Source of the DNA: JBMYTN01 sp049604415
GTDB lineage: Bacteria > Pseudomonadota > Alphaproteobacteria > Rhodospirillales > Rhodospirillaceae
Reading direction: 5' to 3'
Assembly (NCBI GenBank): GCA_049604415.1
Contig: JBMYTN010000016.1
Span: 23,196 to 87,195 of the forward strand
DNA length: 64,000 bases
The notes beneath the pieces were generated by a model. That model had not been told where the DNA came from and did no database searches. It saw nothing but the letters and a program-made list of their open reading frames with translations. A program made the position numbers and the translations under genes. Positions within the stretch are counted from its first letter, which is position 1. Every line of letters starts with the position of its first letter. Shown here in pieces: positions 44,165 to 53,296 of this stretch.

Positions 44165-47100
44165 ATGAGTTTGGGAACGGTTTTGGCAGCGCCCTCGGTG
44201 GTTTGGCTGGCCCCTAATAGTGGGGTCCAGTTCCTGGATCTGGGCTTTAAGGCCACGGGCAATCGGGATGTGCCCGGCACCTGGATGTTCTCCGACGACA
44301 AGGAGCTCGACAGCCCGCATCTGGTCGGACGCGGTGATGACGAGCCCCGGGGCAAGGTCGCCTATGACATTGATCTGCGTCGGATCGTTGAGCTGTTCGA
44401 CCGGGTCTGGATGCCTTTGCCCTATTTCCGCCGCCAGACGGCGGGCAGCTACGACCGGGGACCGGTCAATTGGGCGCGGGCCTATTTGGCCAAGCTGGAC
44501 CAACCCGATGGCGACGGCTTCGACCATCGCTTGGTGATCGCCTTTGATACCACCTTAACCGAGGATCTGCCCGACCAAGCCTATCTCGGCCCGACCCAGG
44601 GCGACAGCCAGCGCGGCGATGAGTTCCATCTGGCCGCCGGAGCCACGGAAGCGGAGTGGTTCGCCGGGCAGGGCTGGGTGCGCGACTGGTGTCGCAAGGC
44701 GACGGTGGAGATGATCAAGGCCGAAGCCCGACGGCGCGGCCTGCGTGACCCTGAAGTAACCCCGGAGCTGTTGGCTGAGCGGCTGGAGGGACCCCGCGAG
44801 GATATTGCCCGCTATCTGGCCCTGTTGGATTTGCTCTCCGTGCTCGGCCTGTTGCCGGGCATCAAATTCATGGACCGGGTCACCGAACCGCGCCCGACCC
44901 CCATTGATGTGGATCTGGTGTTGGATTTGGGCAATTCCCGGACCTGTGGCCTGCTGGTGGAGACCCATCCGGATGCCCAAAGTGCCGATCTGACCCAAGC
45001 CGTAAAACTGAACCTGCGTGATCTCGGGCGGCCGGATCAGGTCTATGGCGATCCCTTTGACAGCCGCATCGAGTTCAACCGGGCGGCCTTTGGGTATGAG
45101 GATCTGTCGTTCCTGTCCGGGCGGGCCGATGCGTTCTCCTGGCCGACGGTGACCCGGGTCGGGGAAGAGGCCAAGCGCCTGGCGGCCAATCGACGTGGTT
45201 CCGAAGGCGCAACCGGCATGTCCAGCCCGAAGCGCTATTTGTGGGATGACACCCAGCGCCAGGACGGCTGGCGCTTCAACAATCCTGACGCCCGGGACCA
45301 GGCCGTCTACGCCACCGGTGCGGAGTTCACCACCTTGGTCAATGATCGCGGTGAACCCTTGCATCTGTTGCCCCGGGAAGAAGAGGGCGTGATGGACGAC
45401 CGGCATTTCCCGGCCATGCGCGCGCTTTATGCCCGAACCCATTTGATGACCTTTGCCCTCTCCGAGGTCTTCCTACAGGCCATGGGCATGATGAACGCCC
45501 CGTTCCACCGCTTGCGCCGACGCAATGCGGAGCTTCCAAGGCGTTTGCGGCGCATTGTTATGACCATGCCCACGGGCATGCCGCTGGCGGAGCGCCAACG
45601 TCTGGTCAAGCGGGCCGAGGCGGCTCGGGATCTGGTCTATCTGTGCGCCGGTCTGGCGGAGCCGGAAACTGACCCGGATGCTTTGCAGGCCCTGCGCCCG
45701 GTGAATTCGGATCAGCCCTTGCCGGAAATCCGGATCGAATGGGACGAGGCAAGTGCGACCCAGGCGGCCTTTCTCTACTCTCGAATTGCAGAGGCCCATG
45801 GCGGCGACGCCCAGGCCTATTTTCAGGCCATGCGATCCCCCTTGCGCAGCGGTTCTGGCCCCGGTTCCGGCGCCAAAGAGGGCCTGCGCATCGCCACATT
45901 GGATGTGGGCGGCGGCACCACCGATCTGGCGATCACCGCCTATCATGGGGAAGGCCAGGGCGCCCATGTGACCCTGTTCCCGGATCCGATCCTGCGCGAA
46001 GGCATCTCCCTGGCCGGGGACGATATCCTCCAGCAAGTCATTGTCGAACATGTGCTCGACCCCCTGCGCGCGGCCTTGCGCGCGGAAGGCTTTGGCGACC
46101 GGGCCGATGTGATCATCGATCAGCTGTTCGGTGGTGATCGCGGAGATATGTCGGTTGCCGAGCAAATGCGCCGCCAACGCTTCACGTTGCAGATCGGGAC
46201 ACCCTTGGCCCTCGCTATGGTCGCGGTCTATGAGCAATGGGACCGCTTGGATGGCGGGCCGGAGCCGTTCGGGGTTACCATTGAAGAGGCCCTGCGCGGC
46301 ACGCAAGACAATGCCTTGATCGCCGAGCTGGAGGCGGAGATTTCCAAGCTTGGCGGAGGCCTGACCTTTGATCTGAAGGCCGTGCGGTTCCCGGTTCATG
46401 CGCCGGATCTGGATCGGACGGCGCGCAGCGTGATGGGCGATGTCCTTAAAGCCTTTGCTGAGCTGGTCCGTCGCCATCAGGTTGACTTGCTGATCCTGTC
46501 CGGTCGGCCGTCGCGCATGCCCGCGATCTTTGATGTTATCGCTGAAAGCTGTGCCCTGCCGCCCAATCGGATATTGCCCTTGCACCGCTTCCGGGTCGGC
46601 ACCTGGTATCCGTTCCGGGATTTTGAGGCCCGGATCGCTGATCCAAAAACCACGGCGGCGGTTGGGGCCATGGTCTGTCTGCTGGGCGGCAGCGGTCGGC
46701 TGCGGAACTTTAATTATCGGTCCGAAAAGCTCTCGGTGTCCTCCACAGCGCGTTATTTCGGCAAGCTCGACCAGGACAACCGCCTGAAGGCCGACAATGT
46801 GTTTTACGCCGAGATGAATTTGGATAACCCGGATTACGAACTGCCCGGGACGGCCTTTGAGTTTCGCGGACCGATGTATCTGGGCACCCGACAGTTCAAA
46901 GCCGATTGGTGGCCGGGCACGCGGCTCTATGCGCTTGACTATGCCTCGGCGGAGGCGGCAGCCCAGCTGACGGGACGCACGCCGCTGAAGATCGAATTGA
47001 AGCGGGCCTCAGGACGGGAAGCCAAGGGGGTGCCGGATATTTTTGCCATCAGCCGGATTGAAGATGCCGAGGGCCGAACCGTCGGTCGCCATCTGGTGCG

Positions 47101-47170
47101 CCTGTGGCTGCAAACCATCGACAAGCCGGAGGGCTTCTGGCTCGACACCGGCGTTTTGGTCAACCGATAG
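44165..47170 (+). CDS. srfB: SrfB family protein, Hsp70/actin-fold ATPase-like
   Basis: 1001 aa, the usual size of SrfB. Three actin-superfamily motifs are readable: phosphate-1 VLDLGNSRTCGLL near residue 252, phosphate-2 LDVGGGTTDLAI near 578, and an adenosine-type LSGRPSRMP near 778. About 250 residues of unknown fold precede the first motif. No signal peptide or membrane helix, so cytoplasmic. The motifs predict ATP binding with Hsp70-like conformational cycling. It follows SrfA by 52 bases and precedes SrfC by 20, and is the most conserved member of the set. Confidence 0.9.
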   Translation: MSLGTVLAAPSVVWLAPNSGVQFLDLGFKATGNRDVPGTWMFSDDKELDSPHLVGRGDDEPRGKVAYDIDLRRIVELFDRVWMPLPYFRRQTAGSYDRGPVNWARAYLAKLDQPDGDGFDHRLVIAFDTTLTEDLPDQAYLGPTQGDSQRGDEFHLAAGATEAEWFAGQGWVRDWCRKATVEMIKAEARRRGLRDPEVTPELLAERLEGPREDIARYLALLDLLSVLGLLPGIKFMDRVTEPRPTPIDVDLVLDLGNSRTCGLLVETHPDAQSADLTQAVKLNLRDLGRPDQVYGDPFDSRIEFNRAAFGYEDLSFLSGRADAFSWPTVTRVGEEAKRLAANRRGSEGATGMSSPKRYLWDDTQRQDGWRFNNPDARDQAVYATGAEFTTLVNDRGEPLHLLPREEEGVMDDRHFPAMRALYARTHLMTFALSEVFLQAMGMMNAPFHRLRRRNAELPRRLRRIVMTMPTGMPLAERQRLVKRAEAARDLVYLCAGLAEPETDPDALQALRPVNSDQPLPEIRIEWDEASATQAAFLYSRIAEAHGGDAQAYFQAMRSPLRSGSGPGSGAKEGLRIATLDVGGGTTDLAITAYHGEGQGAHVTLFPDPILREGISLAGDDILQQVIVEHVLDPLRAALRAEGFGDRADVIIDQLFGGDRGDMSVAEQMRRQRFTLQIGTPLALAMVAVYEQWDRLDGGPEPFGVTIEEALRGTQDNALIAELEAEISKLGGGLTFDLKAVRFPVHAPDLDRTARSVMGDVLKAFAELVRRHQVDLLILSGRPSRMPAIFDVIAESCALPPNRILPLHRFRVGTWYPFRDFEARIADPKTTAAVGAMVCLLGGSGRLRNFNYRSEKLSVSSTARYFGKLDQDNRLKADNVFYAEMNLDNPDYELPGTAFEFRGPMYLGTRQFKADWWPGTRLYALDYASAEAAAQLTGRTPLKIELKRASGREAKGVPDIFAISRIEDAEGRTVGRHLVRLWLQTIDKPEGFWLDTGVLVNR

Positions 47171-47190
47171 CGGGCAAGGAGGGGATCGGC

Positions 47191-49923
47191 ATGGAAACCA
47201 AAGATTTGGCCAAAGCCCTGTCCGGCCTGGATCAGGGTGCTGCCCGGGCCCAAGGCTGGGTGTCCGAGGTCAGCCGGACCGCGCCCACCGTGGCCCGGCA
47301 ATCGGACAGCTTAACCGATGCGGCGCGGAAGGCGCGGCTGACCGCCCGGCGTCTGTCCCAAGCGGTGGGGCGGAACAATTGCGTTGGCGTGTTTGGCCCC
47401 AGCCAGGCCGGGAAGTCCTATCTGGTGTCCGCCTTGGCCAAACCCAAAGACGGTCGCTTGACCATCCGATTGGGTGCGGAGAGCCGGGATTTTCTGCGCG
47501 AGATCAACCCGCCGGGGGATCGGGAAAGCACTGGCCTCGTGACCCGCTTTACGGTCAAGCAGAGTGCGACCGACCCGGACTATCCGATCCGGGTTCGGCT
47601 GTTGACCGAAACCGACATTGTCAAAATCCTGGCCAACAGCTTTTTCCTCGATTTTGATCCGAACAACATGACCATCCCCCCGGTGGAAGAGGAGCAAATC
47701 CGTGGTTTGCTCAGCTCCCTGGAAGGGCAGGCCGGCACAGGGGTCGGGTCTCGGTCAGGGGAAGGGTCTGGGCATCTGGATGAAATCGCCCTGTTCGACC
47801 TGTCGCAATATTTCCGCCAGAATTTCAAAAGCCGGATCGGGGCCTTTGATCGGGTTGATTACTGGCGCGGCCTGATCGCATTGGGCGGGCGTCTGGACCG
47901 CGAAAAGCGGGCGGCCTTGTTTGAAGTGCTTTGGGGCTGTCTGCCCGAATTCACCGCGCTCTATTTGCATTTGGTTGAGGCTTTGGAGCAGGTCGGCCAT
48001 GCCCCGGAGGCCCTGGTCGGGCTAAAGGGACTGATCCCCCGGGAAGCCGGATCACCACCGGAGCCAAACTCGATCATCGACGTGGCGATCCTGTCGCGGA
48101 TGGGCAGTGCGCGCGATGCGCAAGACACCATCCCCATGCGCTTAAGCGGGGCGGATGGTCCAACGGATGTGGCCTTGCCCCGGGCCACCTTGACCGCGCT
48201 GATCGCCGAGATTTGCCTGACCATCCAAGACAGCCCCTGGCCGTTTTTTGACCATACGGATCTGCTGGATTTCCCCGGCGCGCGCTCGCGTCTGAAGCTT
48301 TTGGCGATGCCGCCGGATGCGGAGGAAAAAGAGAGCCAGAAACGAGAACTCTATTTGCGCGGCAAGATCGCCTATCTGTTCCAGCGCTATACCGATGAGC
48401 TGGAATTGACCTCCATGTTGCTGTGCATGCCGCCCAGTGTCGCCGAGGTGAAGGATCTTTCGGCCCTGGTAAAGAACTGGATCGAAGCCACCCATGGTGC
48501 GACGCCCGAGCGCCGCAAGGCGGTGCGCAACGCCCTGTTCCTGGTTCTGACCAAGCATGACATGGAGTTCATCGAAAAGGGCGGTGAGACCGATGACAGC
48601 CGGATGGGCAAATGGGACCGACGGCTGCATGCCTCCCTCCTGGAGCTGTATGGCAAGGAAGGCTGGCCGCAAAACTGGGATGGCAAGCCGTTTGCCAATA
48701 CCTATTTCCTGCGCAATCCGGGCATGAAACAGGTCCATCTGATGTCCTATGTCGATGAGGCGGCCTTGATCGAGGACCGTCCTGTGGACAGCCCGGCTTT
48801 TGCCACCTACCGCCAGGCTTTTTTGACCTCGCCCCTGACCGAGAAATATTTCAGCGATCGCCCAGCCGCCTGGGAGGCCGCCATGGCCCCCAATGATGGC
48901 GGCATTGCCTATTTGGTATCGGCCTTGGAAGGCGTGCTCGATCCGGGCTTGAAGCAGCGCCAAGCGGCGGAGCGGTTGGTCGACGCGGCTGGCAGCTTGG
49001 ATCAGCCGCTGCGCGGGCTTTATTTTGAAGATGGCGATGCGGCGCTAAAGGAGCAGGACGGCAAAATGCTCGGCTTGCGCAAGGCTCTTCATGCTGGTTT
49101 CAAACTGACCGATTTGCGCGGCTTTGCCTTGTTCCTGCGCAGCCTGATGCTCGATGAAAGCGAGATCCGGGAGATCTTCTTGACCGTGGCGGCCCTGCGC
49201 TTGGACGAAACCGGGGTGCTGGATGGCTCCGGTTCAGAGAGTGGGTCTGAGGCTCCTGTGGTCGCCGAGGAAGACGATCCCTGGGATGACCCCTGGGCGG
49301 AGCCGGATCCGAGCCCGGCTGCCGAGGACCAAACGGCTGCGGCCCGATCGGGTGCACCGGCCCGGCGCGAGCGCGCGGATCTGTTTGCCGAACGGCTGAT
49401 GAACCATTGGGCCGGTAAGCTCCGCGAGCATGGCCAAAACCAAGCCCTGCTGACGCAACTTGGGCTCTCTGCCGATGATTACGCCCTGGTGGTCGATGAG
49501 TTGTTGGTGGGCATGAACCGGCTGGCGGTGCCCCAGAGTTTGACCGAGGTGGTCCGGACAGAGACCGCGACACCAGGCACCCGCTGGGCCGATGTGGCAG
49601 ACCGGATCACCCAGACCCTGCAGGTGCGCTTCAACGATTTCATCGCCTATTTGGGCACCCAGGATCAGCCCATTGCTGAGCGTCCCGGGTTCCCGGAACC
49701 GCCGAAAGCGGAGGCGCGCAAAGTGTTCAGCGACGGCGGGTTGGTAGCACCAGGGACCGATTTGGGACCAAGTCGGGAAATGCTCGACCGCACCGCCTTT
49801 ATCGATTGGGGGGTGGCTTTGCGCAGCTTTGGCAATGCCAATGTTGGCCATTCCGCCGGTCGAGAAATCACCGATGATCAAAACCGGGCTTTGGGCGAAA
49901 TTCTGGAGGTGATCCGGCCTTGA
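47191..49923 (+). CDS. srfC: SrfC family protein, GTPase-like
   Basis: 910 aa from ATG 47191, behind AAGGAGGGG; an upstream reading overlaps srfB. G-domain motifs: P-loop GPSQAGKS near residue 69, DFPGARS (G3-like) near 360 and LTKHDME (G4-like, TKxD) near 452. The wide spacing between G1 and G3 shows a large helical insert, a plan recalling dynamin-like or other large GTPases. An acidic low-complexity segment (about 680-740) and a helical C-terminal region follow. Cytoplasmic. Known in Pfam as a putative bacterial virulence factor; activity is unproven and GTP binding is inferred from motifs. Confidence 0.87.
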   Translation: METKDLAKALSGLDQGAARAQGWVSEVSRTAPTVARQSDSLTDAARKARLTARRLSQAVGRNNCVGVFGPSQAGKSYLVSALAKPKDGRLTIRLGAESRDFLREINPPGDRESTGLVTRFTVKQSATDPDYPIRVRLLTETDIVKILANSFFLDFDPNNMTIPPVEEEQIRGLLSSLEGQAGTGVGSRSGEGSGHLDEIALFDLSQYFRQNFKSRIGAFDRVDYWRGLIALGGRLDREKRAALFEVLWGCLPEFTALYLHLVEALEQVGHAPEALVGLKGLIPREAGSPPEPNSIIDVAILSRMGSARDAQDTIPMRLSGADGPTDVALPRATLTALIAEICLTIQDSPWPFFDHTDLLDFPGARSRLKLLAMPPDAEEKESQKRELYLRGKIAYLFQRYTDELELTSMLLCMPPSVAEVKDLSALVKNWIEATHGATPERRKAVRNALFLVLTKHDMEFIEKGGETDDSRMGKWDRRLHASLLELYGKEGWPQNWDGKPFANTYFLRNPGMKQVHLMSYVDEAALIEDRPVDSPAFATYRQAFLTSPLTEKYFSDRPAAWEAAMAPNDGGIAYLVSALEGVLDPGLKQRQAAERLVDAAGSLDQPLRGLYFEDGDAALKEQDGKMLGLRKALHAGFKLTDLRGFALFLRSLMLDESEIREIFLTVAALRLDETGVLDGSGSESGSEAPVVAEEDDPWDDPWAEPDPSPAAEDQTAAARSGAPARRERADLFAERLMNHWAGKLREHGQNQALLTQLGLSADDYALVVDELLVGMNRLAVPQSLTEVVRTETATPGTRWADVADRITQTLQVRFNDFIAYLGTQDQPIAERPGFPEPPKAEARKVFSDGGLVAPGTDLGPSREMLDRTAFIDWGVALRSFGNANVGHSAGREITDDQNRALGEILEVIRP

Positions 49924-49982
49924 TGAGCCCAGAAAGCCAAGTCTTTAGTGCCTGACCGACCCTGCAAAGGAAGTTCCCGACC

Positions 49983-51134
49983 ATGCCAATCGCTGTGAAG
50001 CAACGCCCCGATCAGGACCCGGGCTGGGCTGGCCTGTCTCTGGCCAAAGCCGGACATTTGGCTGCGACGCCCGATCAGGTCCAGATTTGCATTGGCCGGA
50101 TGGATTTGGGCACAACCCGCTTTTTGGATCCGCGACAGACCGGGGATGAGGCTTGGGGGTCCGGGGAAAGCTGGATTAGACCGGATCGGGTGGCTCCGGA
50201 AGGGGCTGAGGGATTGTCCTTGCTGCTCGGCCCCGCAGTGACTTGGCATTTGAAACCCCACCAGCCTTATATGGTCTCTTTGCGTGATGGCATCGGGGCG
50301 GTGGTCGAAGACCGCATGCTTTGGCCGCCGATCCGACTGCCCTCGGAAGCGCCGCCACCGAGCCAATCCGATGGCTTTAGCGCCCCGTCGATGCCGCCTT
50401 TGCCAGGCGCTCCTGCGACGGAAGCGGAGTCTGTGCCCGACCCCGTACCCGTCCCGGACCCGATCCCGGACGTGGCAGCGGACCCGGTGATTGCGCCACA
50501 GCCGATTGCCCAACCGGCATCACCGGTGAAGAAGAGTGCATCGCCGCTTCTGGGGCTGGGGCTGTTGGTAGGGATGCTGGTGGCGGGGGCAGTGGTGTTC
50601 TTTTACTTTTTGGATCCACAGGACGACCAAACCGCCCAAGAAGATCCTGCTCCGGTCGAAGAGACCGCAGAAGCACCCGCCACACCTGACGCACCGCCGC
50701 CGGACCCGGCGGAGAATGCGGCTGAGGCTCCGGAGACCACTTTGGGCGGGGCGCGGACCTATCTTGCCACCCGGCCCACAGCCGCCGAAGCCGAAGTCCA
50801 GCGCCAGCGCTTTGTCGATGCCGGGGAAACCGATGGCGCGTTTTTGTTGGGGTCCTATGCGGCCCGCCAAGGCGATCCGGACGCAGCCCTGTGGATGGGC
50901 CGACAATATGATCCGGAGGGTTTTAGCGAAGGGGTGATTGACCAGCCCGACCCCGACCGCGCCGCTGGTTTTTATGAACAAGCCGCCAAGGCCGGGAAAG
51001 CGGAAGCCATGCTCCGGCTGGGCAGCTTGATGCAATCCGGGCAAGTCTCCGTCGACAATGCGCCGGAACAGGCAGAGTTCTGGCTGCGCCGGGCCCGGGA
51101 AGAGGGCCTGACCCCGGAAGGAGCAGGCCAATGA
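49983..51134 (+). CDS. Single-pass membrane protein with Sel1-like C-terminal repeats
   Basis: 383 aa. N-terminal 120 residues of unknown fold in the cytoplasm, a Pro-rich stretch with alternating PDPxP steps, one membrane helix (about 186-207), another Pro/Ala/Glu linker, then Sel1/TPR-like helical repeats (GAFLLGSYAARQGD, AAGFYEQAAKAGKAEAMLRLG) in the periplasm. Sel1 repeats bind partner proteins. Its layout matches the SrfA and vWA proteins upstream. The start codon of the next gene lies inside its stop (ATGA). Confidence 0.8.
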   Translation: MPIAVKQRPDQDPGWAGLSLAKAGHLAATPDQVQICIGRMDLGTTRFLDPRQTGDEAWGSGESWIRPDRVAPEGAEGLSLLLGPAVTWHLKPHQPYMVSLRDGIGAVVEDRMLWPPIRLPSEAPPPSQSDGFSAPSMPPLPGAPATEAESVPDPVPVPDPIPDVAADPVIAPQPIAQPASPVKKSASPLLGLGLLVGMLVAGAVVFFYFLDPQDDQTAQEDPAPVEETAEAPATPDAPPPDPAENAAEAPETTLGGARTYLATRPTAAEAEVQRQRFVDAGETDGAFLLGSYAARQGDPDAALWMGRQYDPEGFSEGVIDQPDPDRAAGFYEQAAKAGKAEAMLRLGSLMQSGQVSVDNAPEQAEFWLRRAREEGLTPEGAGQ

Positions 51135-53296
51135 ACCAACGCGCGGTGCGCTCTCTGGTCCCGGTCCGCCTGCTCGGCGCTCTGATGGGGGCTGTGGCTT
51201 TGATGTTGGCGATAGTCACACCAAGCCATGCCCAAGATCGCCGTCCCTTGCTGATGGAGGGTAAAACCGAGCTGTTCCAACGGGTCCTGACCCGGCCTGG
51301 AGCCAGCATTGCGCCAGCCATTGGTGCCGATGGGGTCGATCCGGTCCAACCTTTCACGCCGTTCTATGTCTATCAGCGCCATCCCGTCGATGGCGGTGGC
51401 ACCCCTTGGCTGGAGGTCGGCCTCGATGCCAAGGGTGCGGTGTCGGGCTATTTGAAAGCCAGCGAGACCGTGGCCTGGGACCATGCCTTGGTGATGGCGT
51501 TTACGGAGCGGGTCAATCGGCAAAGGGCGCTGTTTTTTGACCAAGATGCCGATCTGAAATCCTGGCTGACCGCGCCCGACCTGTTGATCAAAGCCGACCA
51601 GGCCCGCCGGGCCATCGATGGGAATGCACTGCCTGCCGACAGTCCGGTGGTCTCCATCGAACCCCGCCAAGTGGTCGATTTCGAGAGCAATTTTTACATG
51701 CTGCCGGTGCTGCAGGCTCAAACCGTTCTGCTGCCGTCGCGCAAACGGGTCCGCATTGTCGAAGTCGCCAGTGTCACCGTCGCGGAAGACCCGGTGAGCC
51801 GCGCTGAGGCTTCGGAGCAAAAGCCGGTCGGCCCGCCGGTTGTCGTCAATCGGCGCATGACCCCGGACCAGATCGAACAGGGCTTGGCTGACTTCCGCGC
51901 CGGGGTGGTATTCGTCATTGATGCCTCATCTTCCATGGGGCCCTATATCGCCCAAACCCGGGCGGTGATGGATCGGGTGTTGTCTCGGGTGGAGCAAGCC
52001 GGGCTGGCCGACAAAGTACGCTTCGGTCTCGTGGCCTATCGGGATGATCCGGCCACGGTGTCCGGCATTGATTACCTGACCAAGACCTTTGCCGATCCGA
52101 ACACCGTGCGCGGTGCAGGCGATTTCGCCCAGGCGATCCAGCCATTGGAGGCCTCAAATGTGTCCACCCGGGCTTTCGCGGAAGATGCCTTCGCCGCCGT
52201 GAACACCGCCTTTCGGGAAATCGATTGGTCCGATTTTGGGGCACGGTATGTGATCTTGGTGACCGATGCCTCGGCCCGGACCGCACGGGCGGAACAGGTC
52301 AATGGCAAGATCGTGCCTGCTTCCGACACCGGTCTGGACGTGGCGGCGATGCACAAGATCGTGCGGGCCAACAAGGCCGCACTCTACACCCTGCACCTGA
52401 AAACCCCGGTGGGCAAAGCGGATCACGACCGGGCGCAGCGGCAATATCGCCAGCTCAGCGCCTATGATGGCCTGGAGCCGCTCTATTACCCGGTGGCAAG
52501 CGGCGATCCGAACGCCTTTGCCGCCCGGGTCGAGTCCCTCGCCGAAGCCCTGGTCGCCCAAATCTCCACCGCCCGTCAGGCGGTTTTGGATGCCCAAGCA
52601 GACCCAACGCCTGATCCCGCACCCGATCCATCTGGGTCAGCGGCAGCCCCGTCTCCGGCAGCCCCATCTCCGGCAGCACCGGGCGTGCCTTCCGCACCGG
52701 GGCTCGATAGCGCGGCGGAGACCGATCCGTTGATTGAAAGTGCCCGCCTGATTGGCCGGGCCATGGCGCTGGCCCATTTGGGGCGTCAGCAGGGTGTGGC
52801 AGCCCCGCCCATGTTCCGAGCCTGGGCGTCGACCCGGGACTTTCAGCGCCCAACCGTTGAGGCCCTGTCGGTGCGCGTGCTGCTGTCGCGCAATCAGATC
52901 TCGGACCTGCAGAAGACCTTGCAACTAACCGTCGATGCCCTGGAAGCCGGACAGATCGAGCCCGATGATCTGTTCAACCAATTGCGCTCCGCCGCATTGG
53001 CCGCCGGACGCGATCCGGACAAAACCGGACAGGGCCGCGCCCGCAATATGGCCGATACCGGTTTGATCGGGGAATATCTGGACGGCTTGCCCTATCAAAG
53101 CCGATTGATGTCGCTGAGCGAAGACGATTGGATCGCCATGACCGTGGGCGAGCAACAGCGCATCATCGATGAGACTTATGCCAATATCCGGCTCTACCAG
53201 GCCCTCCATGATGATTCCGCGCGCTGGATTGCCCTGCATCCGGAGGCCGATCCCGGGGATTATGTCTATCCGGTCCCCTTGGACGCGCTGCCGTGA
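51131..53296 (+). CDS. Secreted vWA protein resembling the periplasmic part of PpkA
   Basis: 721 aa with a Sec signal peptide (cleavage likely after SHA near residue 34). Residues 60-135 resemble the PpkA segment between kinase and vWA (PFYVYQRHPV, WLEVGL, VNRQRALFF). A vWA domain follows with MIDAS DASSSMG near 262 and TDASART. After it come an Ala/Pro linker (about 495-530) and a helical C-terminus. In type VI secretion clusters PpkA carries this region behind a membrane-spanning Ser/Thr kinase; here the kinase is absent and the protein is exported on its own. It overlaps the following ABC gene by four bases. Confidence 0.8.
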   Translation: MNQRAVRSLVPVRLLGALMGAVALMLAIVTPSHAQDRRPLLMEGKTELFQRVLTRPGASIAPAIGADGVDPVQPFTPFYVYQRHPVDGGGTPWLEVGLDAKGAVSGYLKASETVAWDHALVMAFTERVNRQRALFFDQDADLKSWLTAPDLLIKADQARRAIDGNALPADSPVVSIEPRQVVDFESNFYMLPVLQAQTVLLPSRKRVRIVEVASVTVAEDPVSRAEASEQKPVGPPVVVNRRMTPDQIEQGLADFRAGVVFVIDASSSMGPYIAQTRAVMDRVLSRVEQAGLADKVRFGLVAYRDDPATVSGIDYLTKTFADPNTVRGAGDFAQAIQPLEASNVSTRAFAEDAFAAVNTAFREIDWSDFGARYVILVTDASARTARAEQVNGKIVPASDTGLDVAAMHKIVRANKAALYTLHLKTPVGKADHDRAQRQYRQLSAYDGLEPLYYPVASGDPNAFAARVESLAEALVAQISTARQAVLDAQADPTPDPAPDPSGSAAAPSPAAPSPAAPGVPSAPGLDSAAETDPLIESARLIGRAMALAHLGRQQGVAAPPMFRAWASTRDFQRPTVEALSVRVLLSRNQISDLQKTLQLTVDALEAGQIEPDDLFNQLRSAALAAGRDPDKTGQGRARNMADTGLIGEYLDGLPYQSRLMSLSEDDWIAMTVGEQQRIIDETYANIRLYQALHDDSARWIALHPEADPGDYVYPVPLDALP

